Counted from the stretch's first letter, positions 16,557-25,957 are shown. The stretch: 64,000 bases of DNA from Exiguobacterium sp. SL-9 (GCF_004336985.1 NZ_SJUO01000004.1:62001-126000); one strand, 5' to 3'. Numbers and translations are program-made. The notes: generated by a model not told the origin, from the sequence alone.

Positions 16557-17684
16557 CCATCCTATGAATATGACGACCAGCTGATGCATACAGACGACCA
16601 CACCGATGAACAAAAATGCGATGAATAGCGTCATACCAGCTCCAACAATAAACACTAGTCCGATGAGAATGATGCTCCCGTGTAGCAACATCGAGACGGA
16701 TGACTCGGTCGTCGCCCGGATGACGGACGGGACACGGTGATGCAGCACGCCGAGATAGAGCGGCTCGACCATGCCGACAAGAAACGCCATGCCTGCCATC
16801 CAGACGAGACCGGCTTGTCCCGGGAAAAGGCCCAGTAGGACGAAACCGATGCCGATGCCCCAGCCGATTCCGTTCAACCAGCGATCGGCCGTCGCGATTT
16901 GTAACAAGATCGGTGCGAGCAGTTGCCCCGGTACTTGAATGAGCAACAGAACGGTCGATATCATTCCGAACCAATAGATGGGCACCTCAACGTCGCGGGC
17001 ATATACCTGCCAAAACTCATCGATGAAATTGAAGGCGGCAAACGTCACAACAAACATCGACGTCATGATGAGCAATTGCCGAAGCTGCCAGACGAAGCGG
17101 AAACCGGCCTCGATATCCGCCCACGTCAAGCGTTCGTCTGACATGACTCGTTTCGGTTCGACGAGCCCGCAACTGCAACACGTCGCGATGAACAAACTGA
17201 CAATCGACAGCACATAGTTCAGTTCAAACGGGAAGCGTGTGGCCAGCAGACTACCACTGATGGCAGCGAGAACGGCTGCGACGATTCCAATCACATTCAA
17301 TCGGCCGACCGAGCGCTCGAACGTCTCCGTCTTCCCATCTTGCTCAAGCGTCTCATAGAGCAGTGCGTTCTCCGCCCCACTCCGGAGCGCCGCCCCAATG
17401 CCTGATAAGGCGATGGCTAATGCGAAACCACCAAACGAAAAGGAAACAAGCAACACGACAAAGGAACCCCACTCGAGTGCAGTCCCAATTTGCAACAGAC
17501 GTCGGCGTTCCAAGCGATCAGCCAACACACCTGTCGGCACTTCGAGCATCACGACGAGGACGGCATAAATCATCTCGAGATAGACAACCTCTTGAAGCGT
17601 GATCGTCCGCGACTCCCAAAACAGACGTTCAATCGTGTAGGCTGGGATGAGCGCATCGAACCAACGCATCCAGCCGAGCAACAC
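16542..17684 (-). CDS. MFS transporter, interrupted near its 5' end
   Basis: 380 residues from a GTG at 17684, with about 10-12 hydrophobic segments and the MFS loop motif TGVLADRLERRR between helices 2 and 3. The substrate is unknown; it is of the small-drug exporter type. The only good ribosome site (AAGGAGGAG) serves an ATG at 17726 in the same frame, but after eight codons there is a TAA at 17702-17700. The frame then reads through into the full transporter. No ribosome site stands before the GTG at 17684. So the gene may be a fresh nonsense mutant, may be translated by re-initiation, or may really start downstream. Confidence 0.7.
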   Translation of the reverse strand: MLLGWMRWFDALIPAYTIERLFWESRTITLQEVVYLEMIYAVLVVMLEVPTGVLADRLERRRLLQIGTALEWGSFVVLLVSFSFGGFALAIALSGIGAALRSGAENALLYETLEQDGKTETFERSVGRLNVIGIVAAVLAAISGSLLATRFPFELNYVLSIVSLFIATCCSCGLVEPKRVMSDERLTWADIEAGFRFVWQLRQLLIMTSMFVVTFAAFNFIDEFWQVYARDVEVPIYWFGMISTVLLLIQVPGQLLAPILLQIATADRWLNGIGWGIGIGFVLLGLFPGQAGLVWMAGMAFLVGMVEPLYLGVLHHRVPSVIRATTESSVSMLLHGSIILIGLVFIVGAGMTLFIAFLFIGVVVCMHQLVVIFIGWRGDA

Positions 17685-17762
17685 GACGTTTCGACCGACT
17701 TAACTAGGTGAACGTGCTCGTTTCATCTGAATCTCCTCCTTATTCACCTATTCCCGCTTCCA

Positions 17763-17792
17763 CAAAAAAAGCCACGGAAAATTCCGTGGCTT
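17763..17792 (-). terminator. Terminator of the DJ-1/PfpI gene
   Basis: Minus strand GCCACGGAATTTTCCGTGGC followed by T7. Confidence 0.85.
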
Positions 17793-17797
17793 GCACA

Positions 17798-18310
17798 TTA
17801 TTTAAGCAGATTGAGCATCTCGCGATTGAACGCCGGGATGTCATCCGGTTGACGGCTCGTCACGAGCTGTTCTTGGCAGACGACGACTTCTTTGTCGGCA
17901 TACTTCGCACCGGCATATTCCATGTCGACTTTAATCGACTTGTAGCCGGTCGCGTCGCGTCCTTCGAGCGTCTTCGCCGTAATCAACAGCTGTGGGCCGT
18001 GACAGATGGCGAATACCGGCTTTTTCGCGTCCATGAACGCCTTGGCGAATTGGACGAAACGGTCATCTTCGCGTAACAAGTCAGGTGAGAATCCGCCCGG
18101 TAACAGTAGTGCGTCAAAATCTTCCGGTGACACGTCATCGATGGCTTTGTCGATTGTGACCTTCGACTCCCCTTGTTTGCCTTCGACCGTGTTGCCGGCT
18201 TTCTTCTCGATCGTGACAACGTCGTGCCCCGCTTCCACCAATGCGTCGCGTGGACCTGTAAACTCTACGTCTTCAAACATATCTGTGATTAGCGTTGCTA
18301 CTTTTGCCAT
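17798..18310 (-). CDS. DJ-1/PfpI-family protein (general stress protein, YfkM-like)
   Basis: 170 residues starting after AAGGAGTG. The class I glutamine amidotransferase-like fold carries the nucleophile Cys in FAICHGPQLL. The acidic residue lies in the early TDMFEDVEFTGP segment and LLLPGGF is also conserved. Family members act as glyoxalases, deglycases or chaperone-like stress proteins; the precise activity is not settled. It is a single gene with its own terminator. Confidence 0.85.
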   Translation of the reverse strand: MAKVATLITDMFEDVEFTGPRDALVEAGHDVVTIEKKAGNTVEGKQGESKVTIDKAIDDVSPEDFDALLLPGGFSPDLLREDDRFVQFAKAFMDAKKPVFAICHGPQLLITAKTLEGRDATGYKSIKVDMEYAGAKYADKEVVVCQEQLVTSRQPDDIPAFNREMLNLLK

Positions 18311-18381
18311 ATCGGAAACACTCCTTAGTTTTTGTTTTATGCACATAAGGACTGTTCCACCCGTAACGGACCATTAAACAT

Positions 18382-18966
18382 TCAGCGGAACTTTGAGACG
18401 TACGGATTGGCTCGTTCGAAGAAGCGGTACGGGTAGTCACGCGCTTCGCCCGTATTCGGAATGCCGACCCGCGGACCGGCCTCGATATCCGGGATGGCGC
18501 TCCCTTCGACGATATAAAGCGGTTCATGTTGAAGCGAATGCCCATACAGGTCCATCGTGATCCCGAGCGCTTTCGTCAGCTTGCCGGGACCGTTCGTCTG
18601 ATCGAACCGTTTGATGCCAGGTCGATTCATGTCGATGATGGCCTGTCCTTCAATCGGCTCGATGGCTCGGATGAGGACGGCTTCCGGCGTGCCGACCGGA
18701 CCGCTCACGACGTTCAAGAGTGTATGTGTGTGCATCTGATACGTATAGACATGTCCCGGTAACCCGAACATGACCTCGGTCCGATTCGTCCGCCTGCCCC
18801 CGAAGCTATGGGCCGCTCGATCGATGGCACCAAGGTACGCTTCCGTCTCGACGATTTTCCCGACAATTTGACCGTCGAGATGATCATGGACGAGATAATG
18901 ACCGAGTAGTGACCGGGCCAGTTCGAGCGTCGGTTGTTCATAAAATGATGGATCGAGTCGTTTCAT
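18382..18966 (-). CDS. mpg: 3-methyladenine DNA glycosylase (AAG/MPG family)
   Basis: 194 residues (196 if the first of three successive ATG codons at 18972 is used; the third lies best behind GGGAGGG). Conserved blocks are LARSLLGHYLV, IVETEAYLG with the catalytic Glu, DRAAHSFGGRRTNRTEVMF and the GPGKLTKALGI segment. It excises alkylated bases such as 3-methyladenine and hypoxanthine in base excision repair. Monocistronic. Confidence 0.9.
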   Translation of the reverse strand: MKRLDPSFYEQPTLELARSLLGHYLVHDHLDGQIVGKIVETEAYLGAIDRAAHSFGGRRTNRTEVMFGLPGHVYTYQMHTHTLLNVVSGPVGTPEAVLIRAIEPIEGQAIIDMNRPGIKRFDQTNGPGKLTKALGITMDLYGHSLQHEPLYIVEGSAIPDIEAGPRVGIPNTGEARDYPYRFFERANPYVSKFR

Positions 18967-19106
18967 CATCATCCCTCCCTCGGTTTATTTTCTCAAATGA
19001 AGACGGGGTGACACAAAGAAGATGCCCGATGACAATCAAGTCGGCTCAGGCAGGAGTTTCAAGGGTATGACCGGAATGTATGTACAGGAAAGTGAGGCGA
19101 ACCAAG

Positions 19107-19580
19107 GTGGGATATCTATTAGAATTAAGAAAGACAGTCGGCAACAGGCCATTAATCACTGTCGGGGCGACCGTGCTCGTCTTGAATGACAGGCATGAGC
19201 TATTGTTTCAGCATCGTTCCGATACGCATGATTGGGGATTGCCTGGGGGATCGATGGAGTTGAACGAGACGTTAGAAGAAGTGGCCGCTCGTGAATTGAA
19301 TGAAGAGACAGGGCTTGAAACCGATCAATTTGAACTCGTCGGTGTCTGTTCGGGGCCGAAGTTTTACTTCAAGTACCCGAACGGGGATGAGACGCACAGT
19401 GTCATCAACCTCTTCCATGCGAAGCGCGTGCAAGGGACGTTAGCCATGAACGACGGAGAAAGTCTGGACTTGCAGTATTTCTCAAGAGCTGATTTGCCGA
19501 CGGATATCGAATCCAGAGCGCAGGCGCTCATCGACCAGTTCGGGGATGCGTTATGGCAACTCGAGAACTCTTTTATCTGA
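19107..19580 (+). CDS. NUDIX hydrolase
   Basis: 157 residues. The Nudix box is GGSMELNETLEEVAARELNEE (G-x5-E-x7-RE-x-EE pattern is intact). The N-terminal GYLLELRKTVGNRPLI is typical of a widespread Firmicute Nudix group. I chose the GTG at 19107, which fits that N-terminus and follows a GAGG site; an ATG upstream at 19080 gives nine more residues. The substrate is unknown, a nucleoside diphosphate derivative by family. Confidence 0.88.
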   Translation: MGYLLELRKTVGNRPLITVGATVLVLNDRHELLFQHRSDTHDWGLPGGSMELNETLEEVAARELNEETGLETDQFELVGVCSGPKFYFKYPNGDETHSVINLFHAKRVQGTLAMNDGESLDLQYFSRADLPTDIESRAQALIDQFGDALWQLENSFI

Positions 19581-19587
19581 GACACTC

Positions 19588-19629
19588 AAAAACCATCCAG
19601 GACAGCTAATTGTCCTGGATGGTCTTTTT
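19588..19629. terminator. Bidirectional terminator, NUDIX / nhaC
   Basis: Long perfect stem CCATCCAGGACA / TGTCCTGGATGG with A- and T-runs between convergent genes. Confidence 0.9.
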
Positions 19630-19641
19630 GGAATCATTCGA

Positions 19642-21018
19642 TTAAGATGCGATTCGCATCGCCTCACGTTGCTTTCCCAACTTCACGTATCCGAGAATAA
19701 TCGAGAAGATCGGGCTGAGCCAGAGGAAGAAGGCGAACGGTGCGTATTCAAGCACCGGCACACCGAGCGTGGCCGCGAAGAACGCACCCGACACGCCCCA
19801 TGGGATGAGCGGGTTGATCACCGTCCCGCCATCTTCGAGGGCACGTGACAAGTAACGGGGATCGATGCCGCGGTCGATAAACCCTTGCTTGAACGCCTGA
19901 CCTGGGAGCAAGATTGACAAGTACTGCTCGCCCGCGAGCAAGTTGACACCAATCGAGCTGAGGACGACCGAGAGCACGGAACTGCCCGGTGACTTCAATC
20001 GTTCGAGCAATGCGTCGACAATCGCTTGGAACACACCGAGTTCACGGAGCAACCCACCGAAGGCGAGCGCAATCAAGACGAGGCTGACCGACCAGAGCAT
20101 CGACTCGAGTCCACCACGGTCCAGTACGGCCGCAATCGTCTCGTTCTCGACGCCCGACTTGAAGCCGGCCTGCATGACGCCGAACCAGTTCGTGACGTTC
20201 CAGTTACCTTGAACAAACCCTGCCGTCAACACACCGGCGAACATCCCGACGAGCATCGTCGGCAAGACCGGCATCCGGCGGAACGCAAGCACCGCGACGA
20301 GAACAGGTGCGAGGAGTGTCAACCAAGATAAGTTGAATCGCCCGGCGAGTGCCGCCTGTGCTTCAGCGATTTGGGCCGTATCCGCTGCTTGACCGCTCCG
20401 ACCGAGAATCGTAAATAAGACGAGTGTGATGAGGAAGGCTGGGACGGTCGTTCCCATCATGAAGCGGATATGATCAAACAGTTTGACACCGGCCACGGCC
20501 GGCGCAAAGTTCGTCGTATCTGACAATGGACTCATTTTATCGCCGAACAATGCACCCGAAACGATTGCCCCGGCGGCAAGCGCCGGAGAGATCCCGAGCG
20601 CCATCCCGATTCCGAACAAGGCGACCCCGACCGTACCGACTGTCGTGAAGGCACTACCCGTAAACGACGAGACGATCATCGTGATGAGCAGGACGCTCGG
20701 CAAGAACCATTGCGCTGAAATTGTATCTAAACCGATGGAGAGGATTGTCGCCACCGTGCCAGACATTTGCCATACGCCAATCAACATCCCGATCAACAAT
20801 AAAATCAAGACCGGCATGATGGCTTCGCGAATCCCGCTAATCATCGCGGCTTCGATTCGTTTGAAATCACGCGTGCGATAATACGCGTAACCTCCTATTA
20901 ATACCATTGTGCCAAAGATCGCCATATGTGGCGTCGCTTTGGCCAAAAACATCAGTGCGAGCAGGGAAATACCGCTCAGCAGCACGACGAATACAGCCTC
21001 TTTTCCTTTCATCTGCAT
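19642..21018 (-). CDS. nhaC: Na+/H+ antiporter NhaC
   Basis: 458 residues, about 11 membrane helices. Family blocks include GIREAIMPVLILLLIGMLIG, SFTGSAFTTVGTVGVAL, SGALFGDKMSPLSDTTN (conserved polar core) and VNLLAGEQYLSILLPGQ. It exchanges Na+ for H+ at the membrane for pH and salt homeostasis, though close relatives exchange malate/lactate, so the ion pair is inferred. AAAGGAGGGG precedes the ATG. It is divergent from the que operon. Confidence 0.9.
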   Translation of the reverse strand: MQMKGKEAVFVVLLSGISLLALMFLAKATPHMAIFGTMVLIGGYAYYRTRDFKRIEAAMISGIREAIMPVLILLLIGMLIGVWQMSGTVATILSIGLDTISAQWFLPSVLLITMIVSSFTGSAFTTVGTVGVALFGIGMALGISPALAAGAIVSGALFGDKMSPLSDTTNFAPAVAGVKLFDHIRFMMGTTVPAFLITLVLFTILGRSGQAADTAQIAEAQAALAGRFNLSWLTLLAPVLVAVLAFRRMPVLPTMLVGMFAGVLTAGFVQGNWNVTNWFGVMQAGFKSGVENETIAAVLDRGGLESMLWSVSLVLIALAFGGLLRELGVFQAIVDALLERLKSPGSSVLSVVLSSIGVNLLAGEQYLSILLPGQAFKQGFIDRGIDPRYLSRALEDGGTVINPLIPWGVSGAFFAATLGVPVLEYAPFAFFLWLSPIFSIILGYVKLGKQREAMRIAS

Positions 21019-21157
21019 CGACGTCCCCTCCTTTCAGTTCCATTATTTTCTACCTAACCGCTTAAACGCTTTTATGCGCGAAAGTGTTTCAGTGATGTTC
21101 TTTACTATACCTGCTTCTCTTTTCCCTGTCAAACGTCTTTTTATGGTAAAGTAAACG

Positions 21158-21216
21158 CTCGAGGGTGACCTCCGGAGTTCGTAACCTCCTCCGACATCAA
21201 AACTAGCGAAAAAGGA
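21158..21216 (+). promoter_or_regulatory. Candidate preQ1 (class I-like) riboswitch of the que operon
   Basis: Directly before queC. A short stem CGGAG / CTCCG (21174-21193) encloses a loop containing TTCGTAACC. An A-rich tail CATCAAAACTAG follows, ending at the AAAGGAAG ribosome site. The GTAACC loop and the CAAAAC tail resemble the preQ1-I type of Thermoanaerobacter. The pairing between loop and tail is not perfect by eye, so the class is uncertain. Ligand control would act on translation, because the ribosome site is immediately downstream and no terminator is visible. Confidence 0.55.
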
Positions 21217-21226
21217 AGTGTGCACG

Positions 21227-21871
21227 TTGCAACACGAAAAAGCATTGGTCGTCTTTAGTGGCGGTCAAGATTCTACCACTTGCCTGTTCTGGGCAAAACA
21301 ACAATTCTCTCATGTGGAAGCGGTGACGTTCGCCTACGGGCAGCGCCACGACGCGGAAATCGAGGTCGCGAAAGAAATTGCGGCCGAACTCGATGTCCCG
21401 CACCACATCCTCGACTTGTCCTTACTCGGACAACTCACCTCCAATGCGCTGACGAGACACGATCTCGACATCGACAATGCGGACGTCCCAAACACGTTCG
21501 TCGATGGACGCAATCACTTATTCTTATCCTTTGCGGCCGTCATGGCCAAACAGCTCGGTATGCATCACATCGTCACGGGCGTATGTGAGACCGATTTTTC
21601 TGGTTATCCGGATTGCCGGGACCAATTCGTCAAATCACTGAACGTGACGCTCAACTTGGCGATGGACTATCCGTTCGTCATCGATACACCACTCATGTGG
21701 CTCGACAAAAAACAGACGTGGGAACTCGCGGACCGACTCGGTGCGTTCGACTTCATCAAAGAACGGACGCTCACGTGCTATAACGGTATCCTCGGATCAG
21801 GTTGTGGCGAATGTCCGGCGTGCGTGCTCCGTCAAAACGGCCTCGCCGCTTATGAGGAGGTGCGCGTATGA
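21227..21871 (+). CDS. queC: 7-cyano-7-deazaguanine synthase
   Basis: 214 residues. The ATP-pyrophosphatase P-loop is [10 protein letters not shown] at the N-terminus and four Cys near the end ([16 protein letters not shown]) bind zinc. It converts 7-carboxy-7-deazaguanine to preQ0. I place the start at the TTG at 21227, 8 nt after AAAGGAAG and aligned with the family N-terminus; a GTG at 21218 overlaps the ribosome site. First gene of a four-gene operon with 4-bp and 1-bp overlaps. Confidence 0.93.
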   Translation: MQHEKALVVFSGGQDSTTCLFWAKQQFSHVEAVTFAYGQRHDAEIEVAKEIAAELDVPHHILDLSLLGQLTSNALTRHDLDIDNADVPNTFVDGRNHLFLSFAAVMAKQLGMHHIVTGVCETDFSGYPDCRDQFVKSLNVTLNLAMDYPFVIDTPLMWLDKKQTWELADRLGAFDFIKERTLTCYNGILGSGCGECPACVLRQNGLAAYEEVRV

Positions 21872-22323
21872 AGAACGCTCCATTCCTCGCCCCGACGAGT
21901 GTCGAAGCCAAACAAGACGGCTCGCTCATCTACTGTCCGCACCGCGTCCAAATCGTCAAAGAAGTGACATTCGATGCCGCGCATCATTTGTTCGATTACG
22001 ACGGTAAATGCCGCGCGCTGCACGGACATACGTATAAATTGCAAATGGGCATCAGCGGTTTTCTCGATAACCGTGGCATGACGCTCGACTTTGGCGATTT
22101 AAAAGCCATCTTTAAAGAAGAACTCGAACCATACCTCGACCATCGTTATTTGAATGAGTCGTTACCTTATATGAATACAACCGCTGAAAATATGTGCTAC
22201 TGGATTTTCGAGCAGCTCGCCAAACACTTACCTGACGAGCGTGACGTCCGTGTCGAGTTCGTCAAATTGTACGAGACGCCGACATCGTACGCCGAGTTCC
22301 GACGCGAATGGTTGGTGGACTGA
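21868..22323 (+). CDS. queD: 6-carboxytetrahydropterin synthase
   Basis: 151 residues. Zinc ligands are His39/His40 in FDAAHHL and the HGHTY pair (His52, His54); the catalytic Cys is Cys48 in [10 protein letters not shown]. It turns dihydroneopterin triphosphate into 6-carboxy-tetrahydropterin, the step before QueE. The N-terminal extension of about 25 residues before the core is longer than in E. coli. Start overlaps queC by 4 bp. Confidence 0.93.
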   Translation: MKNAPFLAPTSVEAKQDGSLIYCPHRVQIVKEVTFDAAHHLFDYDGKCRALHGHTYKLQMGISGFLDNRGMTLDFGDLKAIFKEELEPYLDHRYLNESLPYMNTTAENMCYWIFEQLAKHLPDERDVRVEFVKLYETPTSYAEFRREWLVD

Positions 22324-23018
22324 TGAAAATCCCTGTTCTCGAAGTGTTCGGCCCGACGTTTCAAGGTGAAGGTCGTGCCATCGGGCAAAAGACGATGTTC
22401 GTCCGGACCGCCGGTTGCGATTATCGCTGTTCATGGTGCGACTCCGCCTTCACGTGGGACGGCTCGGAGAAACCAGATATGCTCACGGCCGATGAGATCA
22501 TCGAACGGCTCGACGCCCTAGGTAGTTACGACTACGTGACCATCTCGGGAGGCAACCCGCTCCTCATTGCCGCGATGAAAGACTTGGTGACGAAATTGAA
22601 GGCGCGCGACGTCAAACTCGCCGTCGAGACGCAAGGCAGTCGCTATCAGGACTGGCTCGCTGATATCGACGACGTGACGCTCAGTCCGAAACCACCGTCT
22701 TCCGGCATGGCGACCGACTGGGAGAAACTCGATGTCATCGTCGAACGGCTGCGCCCCGAACAAACAACGTTCAAAGTCGCCGTCTTTGACGAGATTGACC
22801 TCGCCTATGCGAAATCAGTCCAGGCACGTTACACGCCGGACGTCATGTACTTATCGGCCGGCAATCCTGAGCCCGGTGCGGACGGTGACATCACCGACGC
22901 CCAGCTCCGTCGCTTAAAAGAATTGTGGGAGGACGTCGCCCGTGACCCGTCATGGCAAAGCGTCCGTGTCCTGCCGCAACTGCACACATTACTATACGCC
23001 AACGAACGTGGCGTCTAA
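22323..23018 (+). CDS. queE: 7-carboxy-7-deazaguanine synthase (radical SAM)
   Basis: 231 residues. The iron-sulfur motif is Cys32-x3-Cys36-x2-Cys39 ([10 protein letters not shown]), preceded by the GPTFQGEGR block, with the SAM-binding SGGNP motif near residue 80. It makes the 7-deazaguanine ring for preQ0. The ATG at 22323 shares one base with the queD stop codon. Confidence 0.93.
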   Translation: MKIPVLEVFGPTFQGEGRAIGQKTMFVRTAGCDYRCSWCDSAFTWDGSEKPDMLTADEIIERLDALGSYDYVTISGGNPLLIAAMKDLVTKLKARDVKLAVETQGSRYQDWLADIDDVTLSPKPPSSGMATDWEKLDVIVERLRPEQTTFKVAVFDEIDLAYAKSVQARYTPDVMYLSAGNPEPGADGDITDAQLRRLKELWEDVARDPSWQSVRVLPQLHTLLYANERGV

Positions 23019-23029
23019 GGAGAATATCT

Positions 23030-23518
23030 ATGAGACCAGAAGACTTACAAGACTTGTCGCTCCTCGGACAGAAGAGCGTCCCATACATTTTTGAATACGC
23101 ACCGGACGTCCTCGAAGCATTCCCGAACCGTCACCCGGAGAACGACTACTTCGTGAAGTTCAACGCACCGGAGTTCACGTCACTCTGCCCGATCACGAAC
23201 CAACCGGACTTCGCGACGATTTACATCTCATACATCCCAGACGAGAAACTCGTCGAGTCGAAATCACTCAAGCTGTACTTGTTCAGCTTCCGTAACCATG
23301 GGGACTTCCATGAGAACTGCATCAACGTCATCGGGAAAGACCTCGTCAAATTGATGGAGCCACGCTATCTCGAAGTGTGGGGCAAGTTCACGCCACGCGG
23401 CGGCATCTCGATCGATCCATATTACAACTACGGCAAGCCGGGCACGAAATACGAAAGAATGGCGGAGCATCGCTTGTTCAATCACGACTTGTATCCGGAG
23501 ACGGTCGACAACCGTTAA
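23030..23518 (+). CDS. queF: NADPH-dependent preQ0 reductase (7-cyano-7-deazaguanine reductase)
   Basis: 162 residues, the short unimodular QueF. The catalytic Cys53 is in [12 protein letters not shown] with Asp60 after it, and the [20 protein letters not shown] block is conserved. It reduces preQ0 to preQ1. Start at the ATG 9 nt after TAAGGAG. Last gene of queCDEF, closed by a terminator. Confidence 0.95.
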   Translation: MRPEDLQDLSLLGQKSVPYIFEYAPDVLEAFPNRHPENDYFVKFNAPEFTSLCPITNQPDFATIYISYIPDEKLVESKSLKLYLFSFRNHGDFHENCINVIGKDLVKLMEPRYLEVWGKFTPRGGISIDPYYNYGKPGTKYERMAEHRLFNHDLYPETVDNR

Positions 23519-23521
23519 CCA

Positions 23522-23562
23522 AAAAGTAGGCGTCCCTTCCTAGGAACGCCTACTTCTTTTTG
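23522..23562. terminator. Terminator of the que operon
   Basis: 10-bp stem AAGTAGGCGT / ACGCCTACTT followed by CTTTTT; overlaps the 3' end of the opposing gene. Confidence 0.85.
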
Positions 23563-24206
23563 TAGCGATTAATTTGTCGTTTAATCGGTTCGCGGAACAC
23601 GGTCGCCACGAGCGTCAGGACGACAAAGACGACGAGGGCGAGGATGATTAGCTTAACGTCTCCGCTCGCGAGGCTACTGCCGAGGAAGTTGTTGGCGAAC
23701 GCTCCTGGAATCATCCCGACCATGGTCGCAAAGACATAACCCGGGAGTTTCACTTTCGCCAAACCTGAGGCATAGCTGACCAAGTCAAAGTTGACGAGCG
23801 GGATCAAGCGCAAAATCAAGACGTAGAAGAACCCGTCCTCTTCAATCTTATGTTGCACCTTCTCATAGCTACTCGTCTCGAAATGGTGGAGAAAACGGTC
23901 GCCGAAACGAATCGCAATATAATAAGCGACGAGCGCGCTGAGTGTGGCCCCGATGACCGTATAGACGACACCAGGCAACGTCCCGAACGCCAACCCACCG
24001 GCGACGGACAAGACCGACGTCGGGAATAAGATCAACGGACGAACGGTGAACAGTAAAATGTAGACGAGCGGGGCGAGCCAACCGAATTGAACGATATAAT
24101 CGCGAATCTCACCCGGTCGCAAATCAATCCACTGATAAAGGAACGTCGCGATACCGAAGACGAGCAAGACGATGGCAATAATCCACTGCGTTTTCCACTT
24201 GTTCAT
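23550..24206 (-). CDS. TVP38/TMEM64-family membrane protein (VTT/DedA-like)
   Basis: 218 residues with about five to six hydrophobic helices. Family features are the FLYQW first helix, RPLILFPTSVLSVAGGLAFG, the RFGDRF loop and RLIPLVNFDLVSYASGLAKV. Members of the VTT superfamily are linked to lipid scrambling and membrane homeostasis; the role here is not known. GAGGTGG ribosome site. Monocistronic. Confidence 0.85.
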   Translation of the reverse strand: MNKWKTQWIIAIVLLVFGIATFLYQWIDLRPGEIRDYIVQFGWLAPLVYILLFTVRPLILFPTSVLSVAGGLAFGTLPGVVYTVIGATLSALVAYYIAIRFGDRFLHHFETSSYEKVQHKIEEDGFFYVLILRLIPLVNFDLVSYASGLAKVKLPGYVFATMVGMIPGAFANNFLGSSLASGDVKLIILALVVFVVLTLVATVFREPIKRQINRYKKK

Positions 24207-24321
24207 CGGTCGACCACCTCTCTTTCTTTCATCATATCGCCTCCTCTTGGAAAAGTAACGCCTTCCTTTTTTTAGGAATCACATTATGGTACGGTTAGAA
24301 AAAGCAGAAGGAGGAATCCCT

Positions 24322-24831
24322 ATGTACTTGGCAGATGCCATTAAACTGAAGAGCCTGCTCATCAAGCAGATTGATAAACTTGTTGAAGAAATCGAACGTG
24401 TCGCGTTCATCGAACTCGAGAAAGACGAACCACTCCCGACGATTCAATCCCGCTCACTCGAAGACATCGAAGTTGAGCTCGAGGCGATTCGGACCGATTT
24501 ACGTCGCCTCGACCGCCTCGTCTGTGAGGCGAACCTGCATACCATCATCGAGACGAATGACGGACCGCTCCCACTCGTCGAAGCGATGGAGTTCGCCGTT
24601 CAATTACGGGCTCAAGCCCGGATGTATCAAGATTTGGCCGAACGCCCGAAACGTGAATTTCAAACCGGTTACGGTGAAGCGACGACCATCATCAAGCATG
24701 CGCTCTATGACCCGGAACTGTATCGCTTGAAAGCCCGCGACGTCGAGAAACGAGCTACCCGCATCAGAAGTGCCATCGACTCCGCCAATCATCGAACCGA
24801 GATCGAGTTTGACGCAAGTCGTTATATGTAA
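24322..24831 (+). CDS. DIP1984-family protein
   Basis: 169 residues, start chosen at the ATG 6-7 nt after AAGGAGGA. The protein is highly charged and mostly helical, with likely coiled coil (MYLADAIKLKSLLIKQIDKL; ESLEDI-type heptads) and ends in a DPELYRLKARDVEKRATRIRS-type helix. This is the DIP1984 (sometimes 'septicolysin') family, for which a toxin function is not supported. Function unknown. Confidence 0.75.
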   Translation: MYLADAIKLKSLLIKQIDKLVEEIERVAFIELEKDEPLPTIQSRSLEDIEVELEAIRTDLRRLDRLVCEANLHTIIETNDGPLPLVEAMEFAVQLRAQARMYQDLAERPKREFQTGYGEATTIIKHALYDPELYRLKARDVEKRATRIRSAIDSANHRTEIEFDASRYM

Positions 24832-24833
24832 CG

Positions 24834-24867
24834 AAAACGCGCTGGGATTTTTCCCGGCGCGTTTTTA
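24834..24867. terminator. Terminator after the DIP1984 gene
   Basis: AAAACGCGC...GCGCGTTTTT hairpin with T-run, between convergent genes. Confidence 0.8.
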
Positions 24868-25353
24868 CATGTGATGATTATGGTGGTCGTGATGATGTGA
24901 GCTCGAACGGCGTCGCGGGACCGGCTCATCGGCGAACTTCTCCCCGTCCAAGATGCCGAGCCGTTTATATTGGCGGTCGACCCGCTCTTTCGTCTCGTCG
25001 TGCACGTGCGGCGACTCCATGACCAAATGGTAACTGCCAAGCGCGACCCGGAACGGCTCCATCTGTGTCCGCTCGACCGGGAACGACGTCACGTCTCGCA
25101 AGTAGTCAGCGAGACGGTTCGCCGACTCGTCACTCGGATGGTCGGCCAAGTCTGACGCGAACTGTTGCATATCTTTCAACAGGCTGTTCGTCTTTACTTG
25201 CTTACCGACCCCCCCGATAACAGCGAATACGATAATACCGATAATCAAGAAAAAGAAAATCGGAAAAATGATGGGCACGCCACTAAAAAATGAATCCCCC
25301 ATTCCTCCCGAATCGATGTATACTTCTTCTCCAAATGCAAACGCATGGACCAT
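24865..25353 (-). CDS. Single-pass membrane protein with His-rich tail, function unknown
   Basis: 162 residues after a GGGGGAGA site. A short acidic N-terminus is followed by one long hydrophobic helix (about residues 25-50) and a charged cytoplasmic-type domain (HPSDESANRLADYLRDV, EPFRVALGSYHLVMES). The protein ends in a striking run RRRSSSHHHDHHNHHM with eight His in the last 11 residues. The tail could bind metal ions. I do not recognise a named family. Confidence 0.7.
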   Translation of the reverse strand: MVHAFAFGEEVYIDSGGMGDSFFSGVPIIFPIFFFLIIGIIVFAVIGGVGKQVKTNSLLKDMQQFASDLADHPSDESANRLADYLRDVTSFPVERTQMEPFRVALGSYHLVMESPHVHDETKERVDRQYKRLGILDGEKFADEPVPRRRSSSHHHDHHNHHM

Positions 25354-25409
25354 AATGTCTCCCCCTTTTTTCTATCATACGAATGTAGCCCCATTTGGTT
25401 TCATGCCAA

Positions 25410-25440
25410 TAAAAAAACCGTGGCATTCGCCACGGCTTTT
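25410..25440 (-). terminator. Terminator of the GNAT gene
   Basis: Minus strand GCCGTGGC-GAAT-GCCACGGT followed by T7. Confidence 0.8.
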
Positions 25441-25443
25441 CGG

Positions 25444-25899
25444 TCAGTTCAATTGTTTCTCCATCATGATACGAGGCTCGTTATCCTCTGTATACGCCCC
25501 CATGATGTCGTATCCGCACAACAGGTTCAAGATGATGACCCCTTTGTTCGTATTGCGTGCCTTCGTTCGAATCGAGTGGAACCCTTGCGCCTTCACCCAT
25601 TCGAGTTGCGTGTCCATCAGCTTGCGGCCGATGCCATGCTTTTGAAACTCAGGGTGGACACCGCCGGCCCAGCTATAGAAGCGATACGGCTCGGCCTCAT
25701 AACCGATTTTAAAACCGACGAGACGCTCGTCTGAAAACGCGAGCAACACGAGCGGGTTCGCATGACGATACAGCCGTTCTTTAAAACGCAGTTGATCGAT
25801 GTCCCCGTAAAGCGTCCGGTACAGATTAAAGAATTCCTCTTCATAGTCTTTGAAATTCGTCGTCACATCTTTCACGATAAATGAACTGGTCGTACTCAT
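25444..25899 (-). CDS. GNAT-family N-acetyltransferase
   Basis: 151 residues from the ATG after AAAGGGGATGG. The acetyl-CoA motif is VHPEFQKHGIGRKLMD and the C-terminal strand-helix is RTKARNTNKGVIILNLLCGYDIMGAY. Substrate unknown. A longer upstream extension to 25986 lacks a ribosome site. Confidence 0.8.
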   Translation of the reverse strand: MSTTSSFIVKDVTTNFKDYEEEFFNLYRTLYGDIDQLRFKERLYRHANPLVLLAFSDERLVGFKIGYEAEPYRFYSWAGGVHPEFQKHGIGRKLMDTQLEWVKAQGFHSIRTKARNTNKGVIILNLLCGYDIMGAYTEDNEPRIMMEKQLN

Positions 25900-25957
25900 C
25901 TTTCCATCCCCTTTCAGTATATGGACAAGTTGTTCGTACGCCTGTACCTTTCGCCGT

